From assembly GCF_042466415.1 (NCBI RefSeq), contig NZ_JAXHCH010000002.1:2763970-2827969 (forward strand): DNA of 64,000 nucleotides. The letters run 5' to 3'. The stretch is from Albirhodobacter sp042466415 (GTDB lineage: Bacteria > Pseudomonadota > Alphaproteobacteria > Rhodobacterales > Rhodobacteraceae). Of the stretch, positions 7,476 to 16,355 are shown piece after piece (the stretch's first letter is position 1; each line of letters opens with the position of its first letter). The position numbers and the translations under genes are program-made. Below the pieces are notes generated by a model. That model ran no database searches, was not told the DNA's origin, and saw only the letters and a program-made list of their open reading frames with translations.

Positions 7476-8525
7476 TTATCCGTCACAGATCGTTTGGAGA
7501 GCGATCCAATCGGAATCCTCCAAAACGGGTTCCGGCGCGGGCGCACCTTTGAAGGGATCGGCCTCGATCAACGATAAAACGCTCTCTCCCGTCGGGTCGA
7601 TCGAATAAGCGTAAGGCGTGGACGACACACCGACTTTGGCGAATTCCGCGAGCAGCGCTTCTAGGCGAACGGCGTCCAGTTTAGGTGTGTGATTGTCCAT
7701 GCCGCGCAGAAGGAATTCCCCGTAGCCGCGCAACGAATCCGGCGGGACTTCCCCCGTGGTCAAAAGATCGAACGCGGCGCCAAATCCCGCCCAGTCGAGC
7801 AAGCTGACGAGCGGGTCTTGTTTTTCGGCCTCAAGCTCGGCGGTGATAATATGCCCCGCGACAACCTCCGGCGTGTCTTGCGTGACGAGCAATGGCAAGC
7901 CCACCGCGACGACCCGCCCCGGAAGGCGGCGCACGCCGTTTAACGCTTCGGGCAGGATCGAGATCTCGTCTGCGCCCTTCAACCGCTCTGCAAGACGGGC
8001 AAGGGCGGCGTCGCCTTGCACGCTATGACACGGCGTGCCCGTCAGGGTCGTCAGATCCGCGAGCGCTGCGTGGCCGAGCTCAATGCGGTTCGCGAAGGGG
8101 GCGACATCCGCGACATGGCGGGTGGTCGCACCGGGCAACCACAAAATCGCGAACAGTGCAAAAACCCCTGCCGTCCCCATCCCGATACGCGTGCGGAGGC
8201 GCCCGGGGTGGGGGCGGCGGCTTTCGATCTTTGCTTGAACCTTCTCGATCGCGCCGATCATCGTCGTATCGTCGATCTCGAGTTCCTCATCCTGATCTGC
8301 CCCGTCTTCGGGTTTTGAGGGCGCAAATCGTGCGGGGATCTGGTTGGGGTTCAGGCGGGTGAGGGCGGGCAACGACCAGTGCGTCAAAGCACGGGCGGAC
8401 CGTTCGTCAGAGATGACGATCGTGGCCTCACCAAAGGACACGATGACATCACGGCGCTGCGTCTTGGCGTTCTCGCGCCAGACGCCCGAACATTCGAGCC
8501 TTTGAAATTCGGGAAGCGCGGTCAT
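7476..8525 (-). CDS. Conserved single-pass membrane protein of unknown function
   Basis: I do not recognise this 349-residue protein. The N-terminal ~120 residues are soluble and acidic. One membrane segment follows (about residues 117-136, AGVFALFAILWLPG), then a ~210-residue mixed alpha/beta domain that should be on the far side of the membrane. There are no metal or catalytic motifs I can name. The N-terminal part (residues 1-45) has a short beta-rich pattern with RDVIVSFGEATIVISD. It lies upstream of tal in the same direction; the 105-base gap and a promoter-like sequence argue against strict coupling. Confidence 0.8.
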   Translation of the reverse strand: MTALPEFQRLECSGVWRENAKTQRRDVIVSFGEATIVISDERSARALTHWSLPALTRLNPNQIPARFAPSKPEDGADQDEELEIDDTTMIGAIEKVQAKIESRRPHPGRLRTRIGMGTAGVFALFAILWLPGATTRHVADVAPFANRIELGHAALADLTTLTGTPCHSVQGDAALARLAERLKGADEISILPEALNGVRRLPGRVVAVGLPLLVTQDTPEVVAGHIITAELEAEKQDPLVSLLDWAGFGAAFDLLTTGEVPPDSLRGYGEFLLRGMDNHTPKLDAVRLEALLAEFAKVGVSSTPYAYSIDPTGESVLSLIEADPFKGAPAPEPVLEDSDWIALQTICDG

Positions 8526-8584
8526 GTGCCTGTATAGGTATCCTGGTCGTCGGGGGCCGTTTCGGCTTTTATAGCGTTTCCATC

Positions 8585-8612
8585 ACGATAGCGCACGTAG
8601 CGTTGGGGTCAA
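8585..8612 (-). promoter_or_regulatory. Candidate promoter for the 7476-8525 gene
   Basis: Minus-strand TTGACC (8612-8607) is followed after 16 bases by TATCGT (8590-8585), about 60 bases before the start codon. It fits the TTGAC-type promoters of alphaproteobacteria but is untested. Confidence 0.4.
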
Positions 8613-8721
8613 CTCGCGGATACGGGGAAGACGGGGCGGGGAGACGAATTCCGGCGGACGCCCGCCCGCGCGCCCGTAAGGGATAGCTTCTCACAGTCCC
8701 CGAATGAAGTTAGGATAAGGA

Positions 8722-9366
8722 ATGATTATCTCGCGCGGTCGCCGCTACATCTTCGTGCATATTCCCAAAACGGGCGGCACCGCTTTAAGCCTCGCGCTTG
8801 AGGCGCGAGCGATGGCGGATGATATCTTGATCGGTGACACGCCAAAGGCAAAACGGCGTCGCGGGCGGCTGAAAAACCTGACGGCGCAGGGGCGGATCTG
8901 GAAGCATTCAACCCTTTCCGATGTCATTGGGCTGATTACCCCGCAGGAAGCCGAGAGCTTCTTTACCTTCACGCTTGTGCGTAACCCTTGGGACCGGATG
9001 GTGAGCTACTATCATTGGCTCCAAGCGCAGAGTTTCGATCATCCCGCCGTGCATCTTGCGCAGGCGTCGAATTTTTCGGGCTTTTTAAACGCGGCGCATA
9101 CGATCAGTTCGGTGCAGGCCGCGCCCTACGGCAGTTATCTGCGAATGAACGGGCGCGAGCACTGCTCCGCATTCTTGCGTCTTGAGCATCTCGCGGAGGA
9201 TCTAGCGCCGGTGGAGGCGCATCTCGGTTTTGCATTGGGGCAGATCGCGCGGGTGAATGAAAGCGCGCGCGGGCGCGATTGGCGCGAATATTACACCGAT
9301 GCAGATGCCGCATTGGTGCGGCGGATCTGCGGGCACGATATCGATCGGTTCGGATACGAGTTTTAG
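8722..9366 (+). CDS. Sulfotransferase family protein
   Basis: The protein should transfer a sulfuryl group from PAPS to a carbohydrate or similar acceptor. At its start the 5'-phosphosulfate loop HIPKTGGTAL (residues 14-23) is intact, and LVRNPWDRMVSYY (about 88-100) is the 3'-phosphate-binding strand and helix. The 214-residue length fits the small Sulfotransfer_2 class. There is no signal or membrane segment. It stands alone between divergent and convergent neighbours, with no glycan or sulfate-activation gene next to it, so the acceptor is unknown. Confidence 0.88.
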   Translation: MIISRGRRYIFVHIPKTGGTALSLALEARAMADDILIGDTPKAKRRRGRLKNLTAQGRIWKHSTLSDVIGLITPQEAESFFTFTLVRNPWDRMVSYYHWLQAQSFDHPAVHLAQASNFSGFLNAAHTISSVQAAPYGSYLRMNGREHCSAFLRLEHLAEDLAPVEAHLGFALGQIARVNESARGRDWREYYTDADAALVRRICGHDIDRFGYEF

Positions 9367-9400
9367 GCGCCGTGATGAGCCCATTGAGACGAAACAAAAA

Positions 9401-9424
9401 AGCCGGGCATGTTGCCCGGCTTTC
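9401..9424. terminator. Bidirectional terminator between the sulfotransferase and fadJ
   Basis: A 9-bp stem, AGCCGGGCA (9401-9409) with TGCCCGGCT (9413-9421), has a 3-base loop. On the minus strand it is followed by TTTTTGTTT, a strong tract that ends the beta-oxidation transcript. On the plus strand the tail is TTCTC then TTTTT a little later. Confidence 0.85.
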
Positions 9425-9446
9425 TCGCGTTTTTAGGTAGGGTCTT

Positions 9447-11633
9447 TCACGCCGCGGCAGCTTTGCCCGTGCCGTAGCGGCCGTAGAAGCTCTCGCCCGT
9501 CGCTGCGAGATCGCGCAAAAGCTTCGGCGTGGTGAACCGCGCGCCGTAACGCGCCGTCAACCCGTCGCAGATTTCCACGGCCCGCGCCGCCCCGATGATA
9601 TCGAGCCACGAGAATGGCCCGCCCGACCACGGCGCGAAGCCCCAGCCCAAGATCGCGCCGACATCGCCTTCGCGGATATCGGTGAGAACGCCGTCCTCAA
9701 ACGCGCGGACGGCCTCCAACACTTGCGCCATCAACAGGCGGTGCTGGGCCTCATGCAACTCTGGCTGGGTATCGGAGAGGGGGTATTGCGCCGCCAAACC
9801 ATCCCAAAGCCCTTGGCGCTTGCCGCCCGCGTAGGTGTAGAACCCCGCATCCGCTTTCTTGCCCAGACGCCCTTGATCGGCCATCCAGAATACCACCTCG
9901 TCCACCGCACCATCCGGATAGGCATCGCCCATCGCGGCCTTGGTCGCCTTGGCGATTTTCACGCCCAGATCAATCGAGGTTTCGTCAACCAGTTGCAGAG
10001 GCCCAAGCGGCATCCCGACGAGTTTCGCCGCGTTTTCCACAAGAACCGGGCTCACCCCTTCCGCCACCATCCGCATTCCCTCGTTGATGTAGGGGATGAT
10101 GCAACGGTTGGCGTAGAAGAACCGCGCGTCATTGACGACGATCGGCGTTTTGCGGATTTGGCGCACGAAATCGAGGGCCTTTGCGACGGCAACCTCGCCT
10201 GTCTCGCGGCCTTTAATGATCTCAACGAGGTTCATCTTATCGACCGGCGAGAAGAAGTGGATCCCGATGAAATTATTGGGGCGCGAGGACGCTTTCGCCA
10301 GATCGGAGATGGGTAGCGTCGAGGTGTTGGTTGCGAAGATCGCATCCGCCCCGATCACGGCCTCGGCCTGCGCGGTGACGCCTGCCTTGACTTTGGGGTC
10401 TTCGAACACGGCTTCCACGATCAAGTCGCACCCTTCCAGCGCGCTATAATCCGTGGTCGCTGTGATCCGCGCGAGCACTTCATCTTTCTTCTCAGGCGTG
10501 ACCTTTTTGCGTGAGATCCCCTTGTCGAGAATGCCCGCCGCATGGGCTTTGCCACGATCCGCCGAGTCTTGCGCGGCGTCGATCAAGACGACTTCGATCC
10601 CTGCGTTGGCCGAGACATAGGCAATCCCTGCGCCCATCATGCCAGCGCCGAGAATACCAACCTTTTTCACCGTCTGATCGGCGACTTTCGGACGGTTCGC
10701 CCCCTTCTCCAACGCCTCTTTGTTGATGAACAAAGACCGGATCATCGCCGTCGAGGAAGCGTTCAGCAAGACATTCGTAAACCAGCGCGCCTCAATTGAG
10801 AGGGCGGTATCAAAGGGCACCAACGCGCCTTCATAGACTGCGGACAGCAAAGCTTTGGCGGCGGGATAGACACCCATCGTCTTGCCGTGAACCATCGCCG
10901 ATGCGCCGACGAAAGTCATAAATCCGGCCGGATGATAGGGCGCGCCGCCGGGCATCTTAAAGCCCTTCGCATCCCACGGCTTAACAAGATCCGCATCCTT
11001 CGCGGCGAGAACCCACGCGCGCGCGGCGGCGACAGGGTCGGCAACAACCTCGTCAATGATGCCTGCGGATTTCGCCGCAGCCGGGCTGGACAGCTTGCCT
11101 TCCAACAAGAAAGGCGCGGCCATCATTGCGCCCATTTTGCGCGCGAGTCGTGTCGTGCCGCCCGCTCCCGGGAAGATACCGACCATGATCTCCGGCAGAC
11201 CGATTTTGGCCTTCGGGTTCTCGGCGGCGAAAATCCGGTGCGTCGCGAGGGGAAGCTCCAACCCGATGCCCAAGGCTGTGCCCGGAAGGGCCGCCGCGAT
11301 CGGCTTGCCGCCTTTCAGCGTTTTCGGGTCCATGCCGGCGCGTTCGATCTTGCGCAAGATGCCATGCATCCGCATGACGCCCTCATAAAGACCTTTTGCG
11401 CCGTCCTCATCGCGCATTTTCGCGATCACGTTGAGATCCATCCCGCCGGCAAAATCTTTCTTGCCCGACGTGATGACGATGCCCTTAACAGCCTCATCGG
11501 CCAAGGCTTTGTCGATCATGCTGTCGAGAAGGGCAAACCCCTCCAAGCTCATGACATTCATTGATTTGTTCGGCACATCCCAAGTGATTTGTGCCACGCC
11601 ATCCGCGCCGAGGTCATAGGTGAAATCAGTCAT
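9447..11633 (-). CDS. fadJ: Bifunctional enoyl-CoA hydratase / 3-hydroxyacyl-CoA dehydrogenase (FadJ/FadB type)
   Basis: It catalyses the hydration and NAD-dependent oxidation steps of fatty-acid beta-oxidation. The 728-residue protein has an N-terminal crotonase domain (to about residue 190), a Rossmann domain beginning at GILGAGMMGAGIA (about 320), and the C-terminal 3-hydroxyacyl-CoA dehydrogenase dimer region containing NRCIIPYINE. I placed the start at ATG 11633, which follows a perfect GAGGAGG, rather than an upstream in-frame codon. It begins 10 bases after the thiolase stop, the usual FadA/FadB-type pairing. Confidence 0.95.
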   Translation of the reverse strand: MTDFTYDLGADGVAQITWDVPNKSMNVMSLEGFALLDSMIDKALADEAVKGIVITSGKKDFAGGMDLNVIAKMRDEDGAKGLYEGVMRMHGILRKIERAGMDPKTLKGGKPIAAALPGTALGIGLELPLATHRIFAAENPKAKIGLPEIMVGIFPGAGGTTRLARKMGAMMAAPFLLEGKLSSPAAAKSAGIIDEVVADPVAAARAWVLAAKDADLVKPWDAKGFKMPGGAPYHPAGFMTFVGASAMVHGKTMGVYPAAKALLSAVYEGALVPFDTALSIEARWFTNVLLNASSTAMIRSLFINKEALEKGANRPKVADQTVKKVGILGAGMMGAGIAYVSANAGIEVVLIDAAQDSADRGKAHAAGILDKGISRKKVTPEKKDEVLARITATTDYSALEGCDLIVEAVFEDPKVKAGVTAQAEAVIGADAIFATNTSTLPISDLAKASSRPNNFIGIHFFSPVDKMNLVEIIKGRETGEVAVAKALDFVRQIRKTPIVVNDARFFYANRCIIPYINEGMRMVAEGVSPVLVENAAKLVGMPLGPLQLVDETSIDLGVKIAKATKAAMGDAYPDGAVDEVVFWMADQGRLGKKADAGFYTYAGGKRQGLWDGLAAQYPLSDTQPELHEAQHRLLMAQVLEAVRAFEDGVLTDIREGDVGAILGWGFAPWSGGPFSWLDIIGAARAVEICDGLTARYGARFTTPKLLRDLAATGESFYGRYGTGKAAAA

Positions 11634-11643
11634 ATTGTCCTCC

Positions 11644-12855
11644 TCAGACACGCTCGATGATGGTGGCCGCACCCATGCCGGATGCGATGCAAAGTGTAGC
11701 GAGGCCGGTGCTCAGATCGCGGCGTTCCAACTCGTCGAGAAGCGTGCCGATGATCATCGCGCCCGTTGCGCCCAAGGGGTGTCCCATCGCGATGGAGCCG
11801 CCGTTGACGTTGACTTTATCGTGGGGGACGTCGAACGCCTGCATGAAGCGCAAAACGACCGATGCAAACGCCTCGTTGACCTCAAACAGGTCAATGTCAT
11901 TGATGCTCATCCCGCTATCGCGCAGGATTTTCTCGGTGACCGGAACCGGACCAGTCAGCATGATCGTCGGATCGGTGCCGATTTTGGCGGTCGCGCGGAT
12001 GCGGGCGCGGGGTTTGAGGCCGTGCGCGATACCAAACTCTTTCGATCCGATCAGCAGCGCGGCCGCACCATCGACGATGCCCGACGAGTTCCCCGCGTGG
12101 TGGATGTGGTTTACCGCCGCGAGGTGCGGATATTTCAGCATCGCAACCTTATCGAAACCGGGCATCACCTCGCCCATGTCCTTAAACGCAGGTTTGAGGC
12201 CGGCGAGGCCCTCCGCAGTGGTTTCCGGGCGCATATATTCATCGCGGTCCAGAATCACGACGCCGTTTTGATCGATCACGGGCACGATGGATTTGGCAAA
12301 GCGGTTGTCGGCCCAAGCCTCGGCCGCGCGGCGCTGGGATTCCAGCGCGAACGCGTCGGCTTGCTCGCGGGTGAACCCGTATTCAGTCGCGATGATATCG
12401 GCCGAAATGCCCTGAGGGACGAAGTAAGTCTTCATCGCGAGCGACGGATCAACGGCAATCGCCGCCCCGTCCGACCCCATCGCAACGCGGCCCATCATTT
12501 CCACGCCACCTGCGATATAGGCTTGGCCCGCGCCGCCGCGAATTTGGTTGGCGGCAAGGTTCACCGCCTCCATGCCCGACGCGCAGAATCTGTTGATCGC
12601 GAGGCCGGGGATGCGCTCGTCCAGATCGGACAGAAGCACGGCCGACCGCGCAAGGCATCCACCTTGCTCGCCCACTTGGGTGACGTTGCCCCAAATCACA
12701 TCCTCAACCGCATGGCCTTCCAAACCGTTGCGCGCTTTCATCGCATTCAACAGACGCGCTGAGAGCGCAACGGAGGTCACCTCATGCAAGCTGCCATCCT
12801 TGCGACCTTTGCCGCGCGGTGTGCGGGCGGCGTCATAAATATATGCTTCGGTCAT
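11644..12855 (-). CDS. Acetyl-CoA C-acyltransferase (beta-ketothiolase)
   Basis: Thiolase cleaves 3-ketoacyl-CoA to acetyl-CoA and a shortened acyl-CoA, the last step of beta-oxidation. The 403-residue product has the nucleophilic Cys91 in NRFCASGMEAV, the histidine motif GGSIAMGHPLGATG and the second catalytic cysteine in CIASGMG. Nine bases separate it from the GST gene upstream and ten from fadJ downstream, so all three form one operon. The match is to the FadI/FadA degradative class rather than to PhaA. Confidence 0.95.
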   Translation of the reverse strand: MTEAYIYDAARTPRGKGRKDGSLHEVTSVALSARLLNAMKARNGLEGHAVEDVIWGNVTQVGEQGGCLARSAVLLSDLDERIPGLAINRFCASGMEAVNLAANQIRGGAGQAYIAGGVEMMGRVAMGSDGAAIAVDPSLAMKTYFVPQGISADIIATEYGFTREQADAFALESQRRAAEAWADNRFAKSIVPVIDQNGVVILDRDEYMRPETTAEGLAGLKPAFKDMGEVMPGFDKVAMLKYPHLAAVNHIHHAGNSSGIVDGAAALLIGSKEFGIAHGLKPRARIRATAKIGTDPTIMLTGPVPVTEKILRDSGMSINDIDLFEVNEAFASVVLRFMQAFDVPHDKVNVNGGSIAMGHPLGATGAMIIGTLLDELERRDLSTGLATLCIASGMGAATIIERV

Positions 12856-12864
12856 AGATCCTCC

Positions 12865-13491
12865 TCAGGCCCGATCCGACGGATTGCCGGGCATCAAATC
12901 ATAGGGGTGTTGCCAGCCGGGCAGGGCGCTGATGCGATCCAGCCAAGCCGAAATATGGGGGTACTGCGTGCGGTCAAACCCGAAAGGTTCGGGATAGAAA
13001 AGGTAACCGCAGCAGGCAAAATCCGCGAGGGAAGGGGCATCGCCCACCATCCAGTCGCGGTGATCAAGATGGGTGTTCAACGTCTTGAGCGCGGTATCTA
13101 CGCGGCCCGATAGCCACGCAATCGCCTCATTGGGGCGTTTGTCTTCGGGTAGGAAGTTTTTCAAAAACCGCAGGCCGCCTTGCTGGCCCGATCCTTTTTG
13201 CGCATCCCAGAACATCCAGCGCATCATCTCGTCTTCATCCGCCGCGAGGAATTTGCCGGTCTTGCGGGCAACATATAACTGGATCGCGCAGCTTTGCGTC
13301 AGGGTTTTGTCCCCGTCGACCAAGGCGGGCACTTCACCCATCGGATTAATCGCGAGATATTCAGGGGTGCGCGCGCCACCGTTGAAAAAGTCGACGTAGA
13401 CAGGCTCGAACGGATAACCGCTCAGCGCCATCGTCAGCGCCGCTTTGTAAGCGTTGCCGCTTTCCCCAAAACAATAGAGTTTCGCCGTCAT
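12865..13491 (-). CDS. Glutathione S-transferase family protein
   Basis: This 208-residue protein has an N-terminal thioredoxin-like domain (KLYCFGESGNAYK, cis-proline in GEVPALVDG, then TQSCAIQLYVA) and an all-helical C-terminal domain with the DAPSLADFACCGYL capping helix. It opens the GST-thiolase-fadJ unit, so a role with acyl-CoA or lipid by-products is possible, but nothing in the sequence fixes the substrate. A TGACG-N3-CGTCA palindrome lies about 100 bases before its start codon. Confidence 0.9.
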   Translation of the reverse strand: MTAKLYCFGESGNAYKAALTMALSGYPFEPVYVDFFNGGARTPEYLAINPMGEVPALVDGDKTLTQSCAIQLYVARKTGKFLAADEDEMMRWMFWDAQKGSGQQGGLRFLKNFLPEDKRPNEAIAWLSGRVDTALKTLNTHLDHRDWMVGDAPSLADFACCGYLFYPEPFGFDRTQYPHISAWLDRISALPGWQHPYDLMPGNPSDRA

Positions 13492-13592
13492 GACTTCCTC
13501 CTCAAGTCGATGCCCGCTCAGAGCTATGATGCCACAGGTTTACCCGCACGTAATCCCCCCGCCAGAGCTAAGCCGCCACGTCACTCGCTGAA

Positions 13593-13605
13593 TGACGGCA
13601 CGTCA
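13593..13605. promoter_or_regulatory. Operator-like palindrome upstream of the GST-thiolase-fadJ genes
   Basis: TGACGGCACGTCA is a TGACG-N3-CGTCA inverted repeat. A further CGTCA half lies at 13579-13583, in divergent orientation to the TGACG. The same pattern occurs three times in front of the merR-acyl-CoA dehydrogenase unit (16317-16368). Shared control by a MerR-type regulator is inference. Confidence 0.45.
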
Positions 13606-13635
13606 CATCTCGAAGGCTCCGGCGGGCGAGCCCCG

Positions 13636-13848
13636 TCAGGCCTTGCGCGCGGTCAGTTCCGCTTTGAACAAACGCAGGCGGTGCGGGAATTTCTCTTCGT
13701 CCAGAACCGAATTGAAATGCTCGAACACAAAGGTCAGCGCCTCATCTGGTGAGAGGTCAGCGTCTTTCGCAAAGCTTTGCAGGCGGCGATACGCGTCGTT
13801 CGTCATCGCAACCGGAAATCGGCGGGTGAGGCGCAGGCGTTTGGGCAT
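13636..13848 (-). CDS. Small protein of unknown function (70 aa)
   Basis: The frame is open to 13962, but I take ATG 13848 as start because AGGA precedes it and the product then begins MPKRLRLTRRFPV. It is a basic-then-acidic, mostly helical 70-residue protein with LSPDEALTFVFEHFNSVLDEE in its middle. The start resembles ribbon-helix-helix regulators in shape (a short basic strand, then two helices), but I cannot confirm that fold. It lies between the acyl-CoA dehydrogenase and the GST on the same strand, after the dehydrogenase terminator. Confidence 0.65.
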   Translation of the reverse strand: MPKRLRLTRRFPVAMTNDAYRRLQSFAKDADLSPDEALTFVFEHFNSVLDEEKFPHRLRLFKAELTARKA

Positions 13849-14000
13849 CTGTGTGATCCTGTCGTCGTATCCGGATAAGGGCGAAAGACTCGCCCAAGGA
13901 AACTCTAGCCCTGATTTTATCACGGCGCTATCAACTTGCGGGCAAGAAATTTTGAATTTCAAAGGGTTGAATTTGTCGCACGGAGCACCGCGCGAAAATG

Positions 14001-14023
14001 AAAAAGGCGCGGTTTCCCGCGCC
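14001..14023 (-). terminator. Terminator after the acyl-CoA dehydrogenase
   Basis: GGCGCGG (14006-14012) pairs with CCGCGCC (14017-14023) across a 4-base loop. On the minus strand it is followed by TTTTTCATTTTC. It lies 28 bases past the dehydrogenase stop and separates it from the small protein and GST genes. Confidence 0.8.
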
Positions 14024-14051
14024 CTTTCTAGATCATATCACATCGCGCAGA

Positions 14052-15827
14052 TTAGAACTGATCCGCCGCCAGCGCCATCACAGGGTCCGCGCCGCTCTCG
14101 ATGCGGGCCAAGTGCATCGCGCAAGCGGGCAGTTGGCGCGCCATGTAATAGCGACCGGTGGCGATTTTGGTCTCGTAGAAGGCCTTGTCCGAGGCGCCAT
14201 TCGCAAGCGCCACATGCGCGGCCTTCGCCATGCGTGTCCACATCAGGCCGAGGCAGACATGCCCCATCAGATGCATGAAGTCATTGCTTCCCGAGAGGGC
14301 CGCATTGGGGTTCTTCATCCCGTTTTGCATGAAGAACATGCCCGCCGACTGCATCTGTTTGGAAGCGACCTTCAGCGCCTCGGTGAACGGGGCCATCGCC
14401 TCATCGCCCTCATGCGCCTTGCATTCCGCCTTCACCATCTCGAAGAACGCCATCACATGCTTACCGCCATCCGCAGCCAGCTTGCGACCGACCAGATCAA
14501 GCGCCTGCACGCCGTTCGCGCCCTCATAAATCATGGCAATACGGGCATCACGAACGAATTGGGACATGCCCCATTCCTCGATGTATCCGTGCCCGCCGTA
14601 GACTTGCTGCGCGGCGACGGCCGTTTCGAAGCCTTTATCCGTCAAGAACCCCTTGATGACGGGGGTCATCAGCGAAATCAGACCTTCGGCTTCGGCGTCG
14701 TGGTTCTTATGCGCGCGGTCAATCAGGCTCGCGCCCCAGAACGTGAACGCACGAGCGCCCTCGACGAAGGACTTTTGATCCATCAAGCTACGACGGATGT
14801 CAGGATGCACGATCAACGGATCCGCAGGGCCGTTCGGATTTTCTACGCCCGTCACGGCGCGGCCTTGCAGGCGGTCTTTGGCGTAAATGACCGCGTTTTG
14901 GTAGGCGGCTTCGGCCACCGCATAGCCTTGCAGGCCCACGCCCACACGCGCCTCGTTCATCATTGTGAACATCGCGCGCATACCCTTGTGGAGATCGCCC
15001 AGCAGGTAACCCTTCGCGCCGTCATAGTTCATCACACAGGTCGCGTTGCCGTGGATGCCCATTTTCTCTTCGATCGCGCCGACCGACACCGCGTTACGAT
15101 CCCCGAGGGTTCCGTCTTCGTTTACCTCGAACTTGGGAACGATGAACAACGAGATGCCCTTCGTGCCCTCACCGCCGCCCGGCGCCTTCGCGAGGACGAG
15201 ATGGATGATGTTTTCTGCCAAGTCATGCTCACCCGCCGAGATGAAAATCTTCTGACCGGTGATCAGATAGCTGCCATCGTCTTGGGGCTCGGCCTTGGTG
15301 CGCATCAATCCCAGATCGGTGCCGCAGTGCGGTTCGGTCAGGTTCATCGTGCCTGTCCAGTCGCAGGTCACCATCTTGGGAAGGTAGGTCGCCTTTTGCG
15401 CATCGGTACCATGGGCGTGAATCGCGGAATAGGCGCCATGCGTCAGGCCCTGATACATGTTGAACGCCATGTTCGCGGAGACAAACATCTCCCCCACGGC
15501 GGTCGCAAGGACGTATGGCATGCCTTGGCCGCCATATTCAGGATCACAATCAAGGGCCGTCCAGCCGCCCTCTTTCATCGCGGCGAAGGCTTTGTCGAAC
15601 CCCTTCGGGGTGCGGACGGTGCCGTTTTCGAGAACGCAGCCTTCGGCGTCCCCCGTCTTGTTTAGGGGTGCGAGGATGTCGGACGAGACCTTACCCGCGG
15701 CTTCTAAAACCGCTTCGGTAAACTCGGCCTCCATTTCCTCAAAACCTGCGATATCGGCTTTGGAGACTTCCAAAAGCTCATGCAGGACAAATTGCATATC
15801 TTTGACTGGGGCGCTGTAGCTAGGCAT
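14052..15827 (-). CDS. Acyl-CoA dehydrogenase, long DmdC-like class
   Basis: This FAD enzyme introduces the 2,3 double bond in an acyl-CoA. At 591 residues it belongs to the long class with an extra C-terminal domain, which includes DmdC, the 3-methylthiopropionyl-CoA dehydrogenase of DMSP demethylation. Visible features are the FAD/substrate region MNLTEPHCGTDLG, the catalytic base Glu435 in MIYEGANGVQALDL, and QQVYGGHGYIEEWG. No dmdA, dmdB or dmdD is present, so a fatty acyl-CoA substrate is as likely as methylthiopropionyl-CoA. The merR gene lies 20 bases upstream and should be co-transcribed. Confidence 0.93.
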   Translation of the reverse strand: MPSYSAPVKDMQFVLHELLEVSKADIAGFEEMEAEFTEAVLEAAGKVSSDILAPLNKTGDAEGCVLENGTVRTPKGFDKAFAAMKEGGWTALDCDPEYGGQGMPYVLATAVGEMFVSANMAFNMYQGLTHGAYSAIHAHGTDAQKATYLPKMVTCDWTGTMNLTEPHCGTDLGLMRTKAEPQDDGSYLITGQKIFISAGEHDLAENIIHLVLAKAPGGGEGTKGISLFIVPKFEVNEDGTLGDRNAVSVGAIEEKMGIHGNATCVMNYDGAKGYLLGDLHKGMRAMFTMMNEARVGVGLQGYAVAEAAYQNAVIYAKDRLQGRAVTGVENPNGPADPLIVHPDIRRSLMDQKSFVEGARAFTFWGASLIDRAHKNHDAEAEGLISLMTPVIKGFLTDKGFETAVAAQQVYGGHGYIEEWGMSQFVRDARIAMIYEGANGVQALDLVGRKLAADGGKHVMAFFEMVKAECKAHEGDEAMAPFTEALKVASKQMQSAGMFFMQNGMKNPNAALSGSNDFMHLMGHVCLGLMWTRMAKAAHVALANGASDKAFYETKIATGRYYMARQLPACAMHLARIESGADPVMALAADQF

Positions 15828-15847
15828 TTCTCTCTCCCGTTTTCGGG

Positions 15848-16240
15848 TTAGTCCCCAGCGGCTACCTTGGCGCGCACTGCGGCTTCACCCATCTCGATCT
15901 GATCATTCAACTCGGCGATCGCCGCATCCAACTCGTCGCGTTGGCGCGTCATCTCGTCGAGCCTCTCACGAGCGACCTTCAGCGTTTCCACCATTTGCAG
16001 GTGCTGCTGATCGCCCAAGTCGTACATATCCAGAAGCTGCCGAATTGATTCGAGGCTGAACCCGAAGCGCTTGCCCCGCAAGATCAACTTCAGCCGCGCA
16101 CGGTCGCGCCGTGTAAACAGGCGCTTTTGCCCTTCGCGGATCGGAAACAGCAGCTCCTTCGCTTCATAAAAGCGCAAAGTCCGTGGCGTTACATCATACG
16201 CATCGCACATCGCGCGGATTGTCATCACATCGTCGTTCAT
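15848..16240 (-). CDS. MerR family transcriptional regulator (beta-oxidation cluster)
   Basis: A 130-residue DNA-binding protein with the winged helix-turn-helix at its start (TIRAMCDAYDVTPRTLRFYE), a second helix pair (FGFSLESIRQLLDMYD) and a long C-terminal coiled coil for dimerisation (RERLDEMTRQRDELDAAIAE). There are no metal-binding cysteines in the tail, so it should respond to an organic ligand, plausibly an acyl-CoA as in LiuR-type relatives. It is the first gene before the acyl-CoA dehydrogenase, and palindromes cluster just upstream, which suggests autoregulation. ATG 16240 has GAGGTG before it. Confidence 0.92.
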   Translation of the reverse strand: MNDDVMTIRAMCDAYDVTPRTLRFYEAKELLFPIREGQKRLFTRRDRARLKLILRGKRFGFSLESIRQLLDMYDLGDQQHLQMVETLKVARERLDEMTRQRDELDAAIAELNDQIEMGEAAVRAKVAAGD

Positions 16241-16316
16241 AGTCACCTCTCAGGGTCGCGTTAGGGTCGGGCGGAGTGCTGAAAAAGGTGAACTAAAGAC
16301 ATCTTACAAGTGAAGT

Positions 16317-16330
16317 TGACGTGAACGTCA
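16317..16330. promoter_or_regulatory. Operator-like palindrome, 14 bp
   Basis: TGACGTGAACGTCA is a nearly perfect palindrome (TGACG-N4-CGTCA) about 80 bases before the merR start codon. Together with the next two sites it forms a cluster spanning 52 bases. Confidence 0.5.
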
Positions 16331-16333
16331 CTG

Positions 16334-16346
16334 TAACGTGGCGTCA
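16334..16346. promoter_or_regulatory. Operator-like palindrome, imperfect
   Basis: TAACGTGGCGTCA matches TGACG-N3-CGTCA with one mismatch. Its minus-strand reading starts with TTGACG, which could double as the -35 box of the merR promoter; no convincing -10 box could be placed. Confidence 0.4.
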
Positions 16347-16355
16347 AAAAAAGAA

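Noticed and set aside
11620..12762. Open frame of 380 codons on the plus strand over the thiolase
   Set aside because: Antisense shadow of the thiolase; no supporting signal.
13998..15665. Open frame of 555 codons on the plus strand over the acyl-CoA dehydrogenase
   Set aside because: Antisense shadow of a confidently identified enzyme; no domain or start signal.
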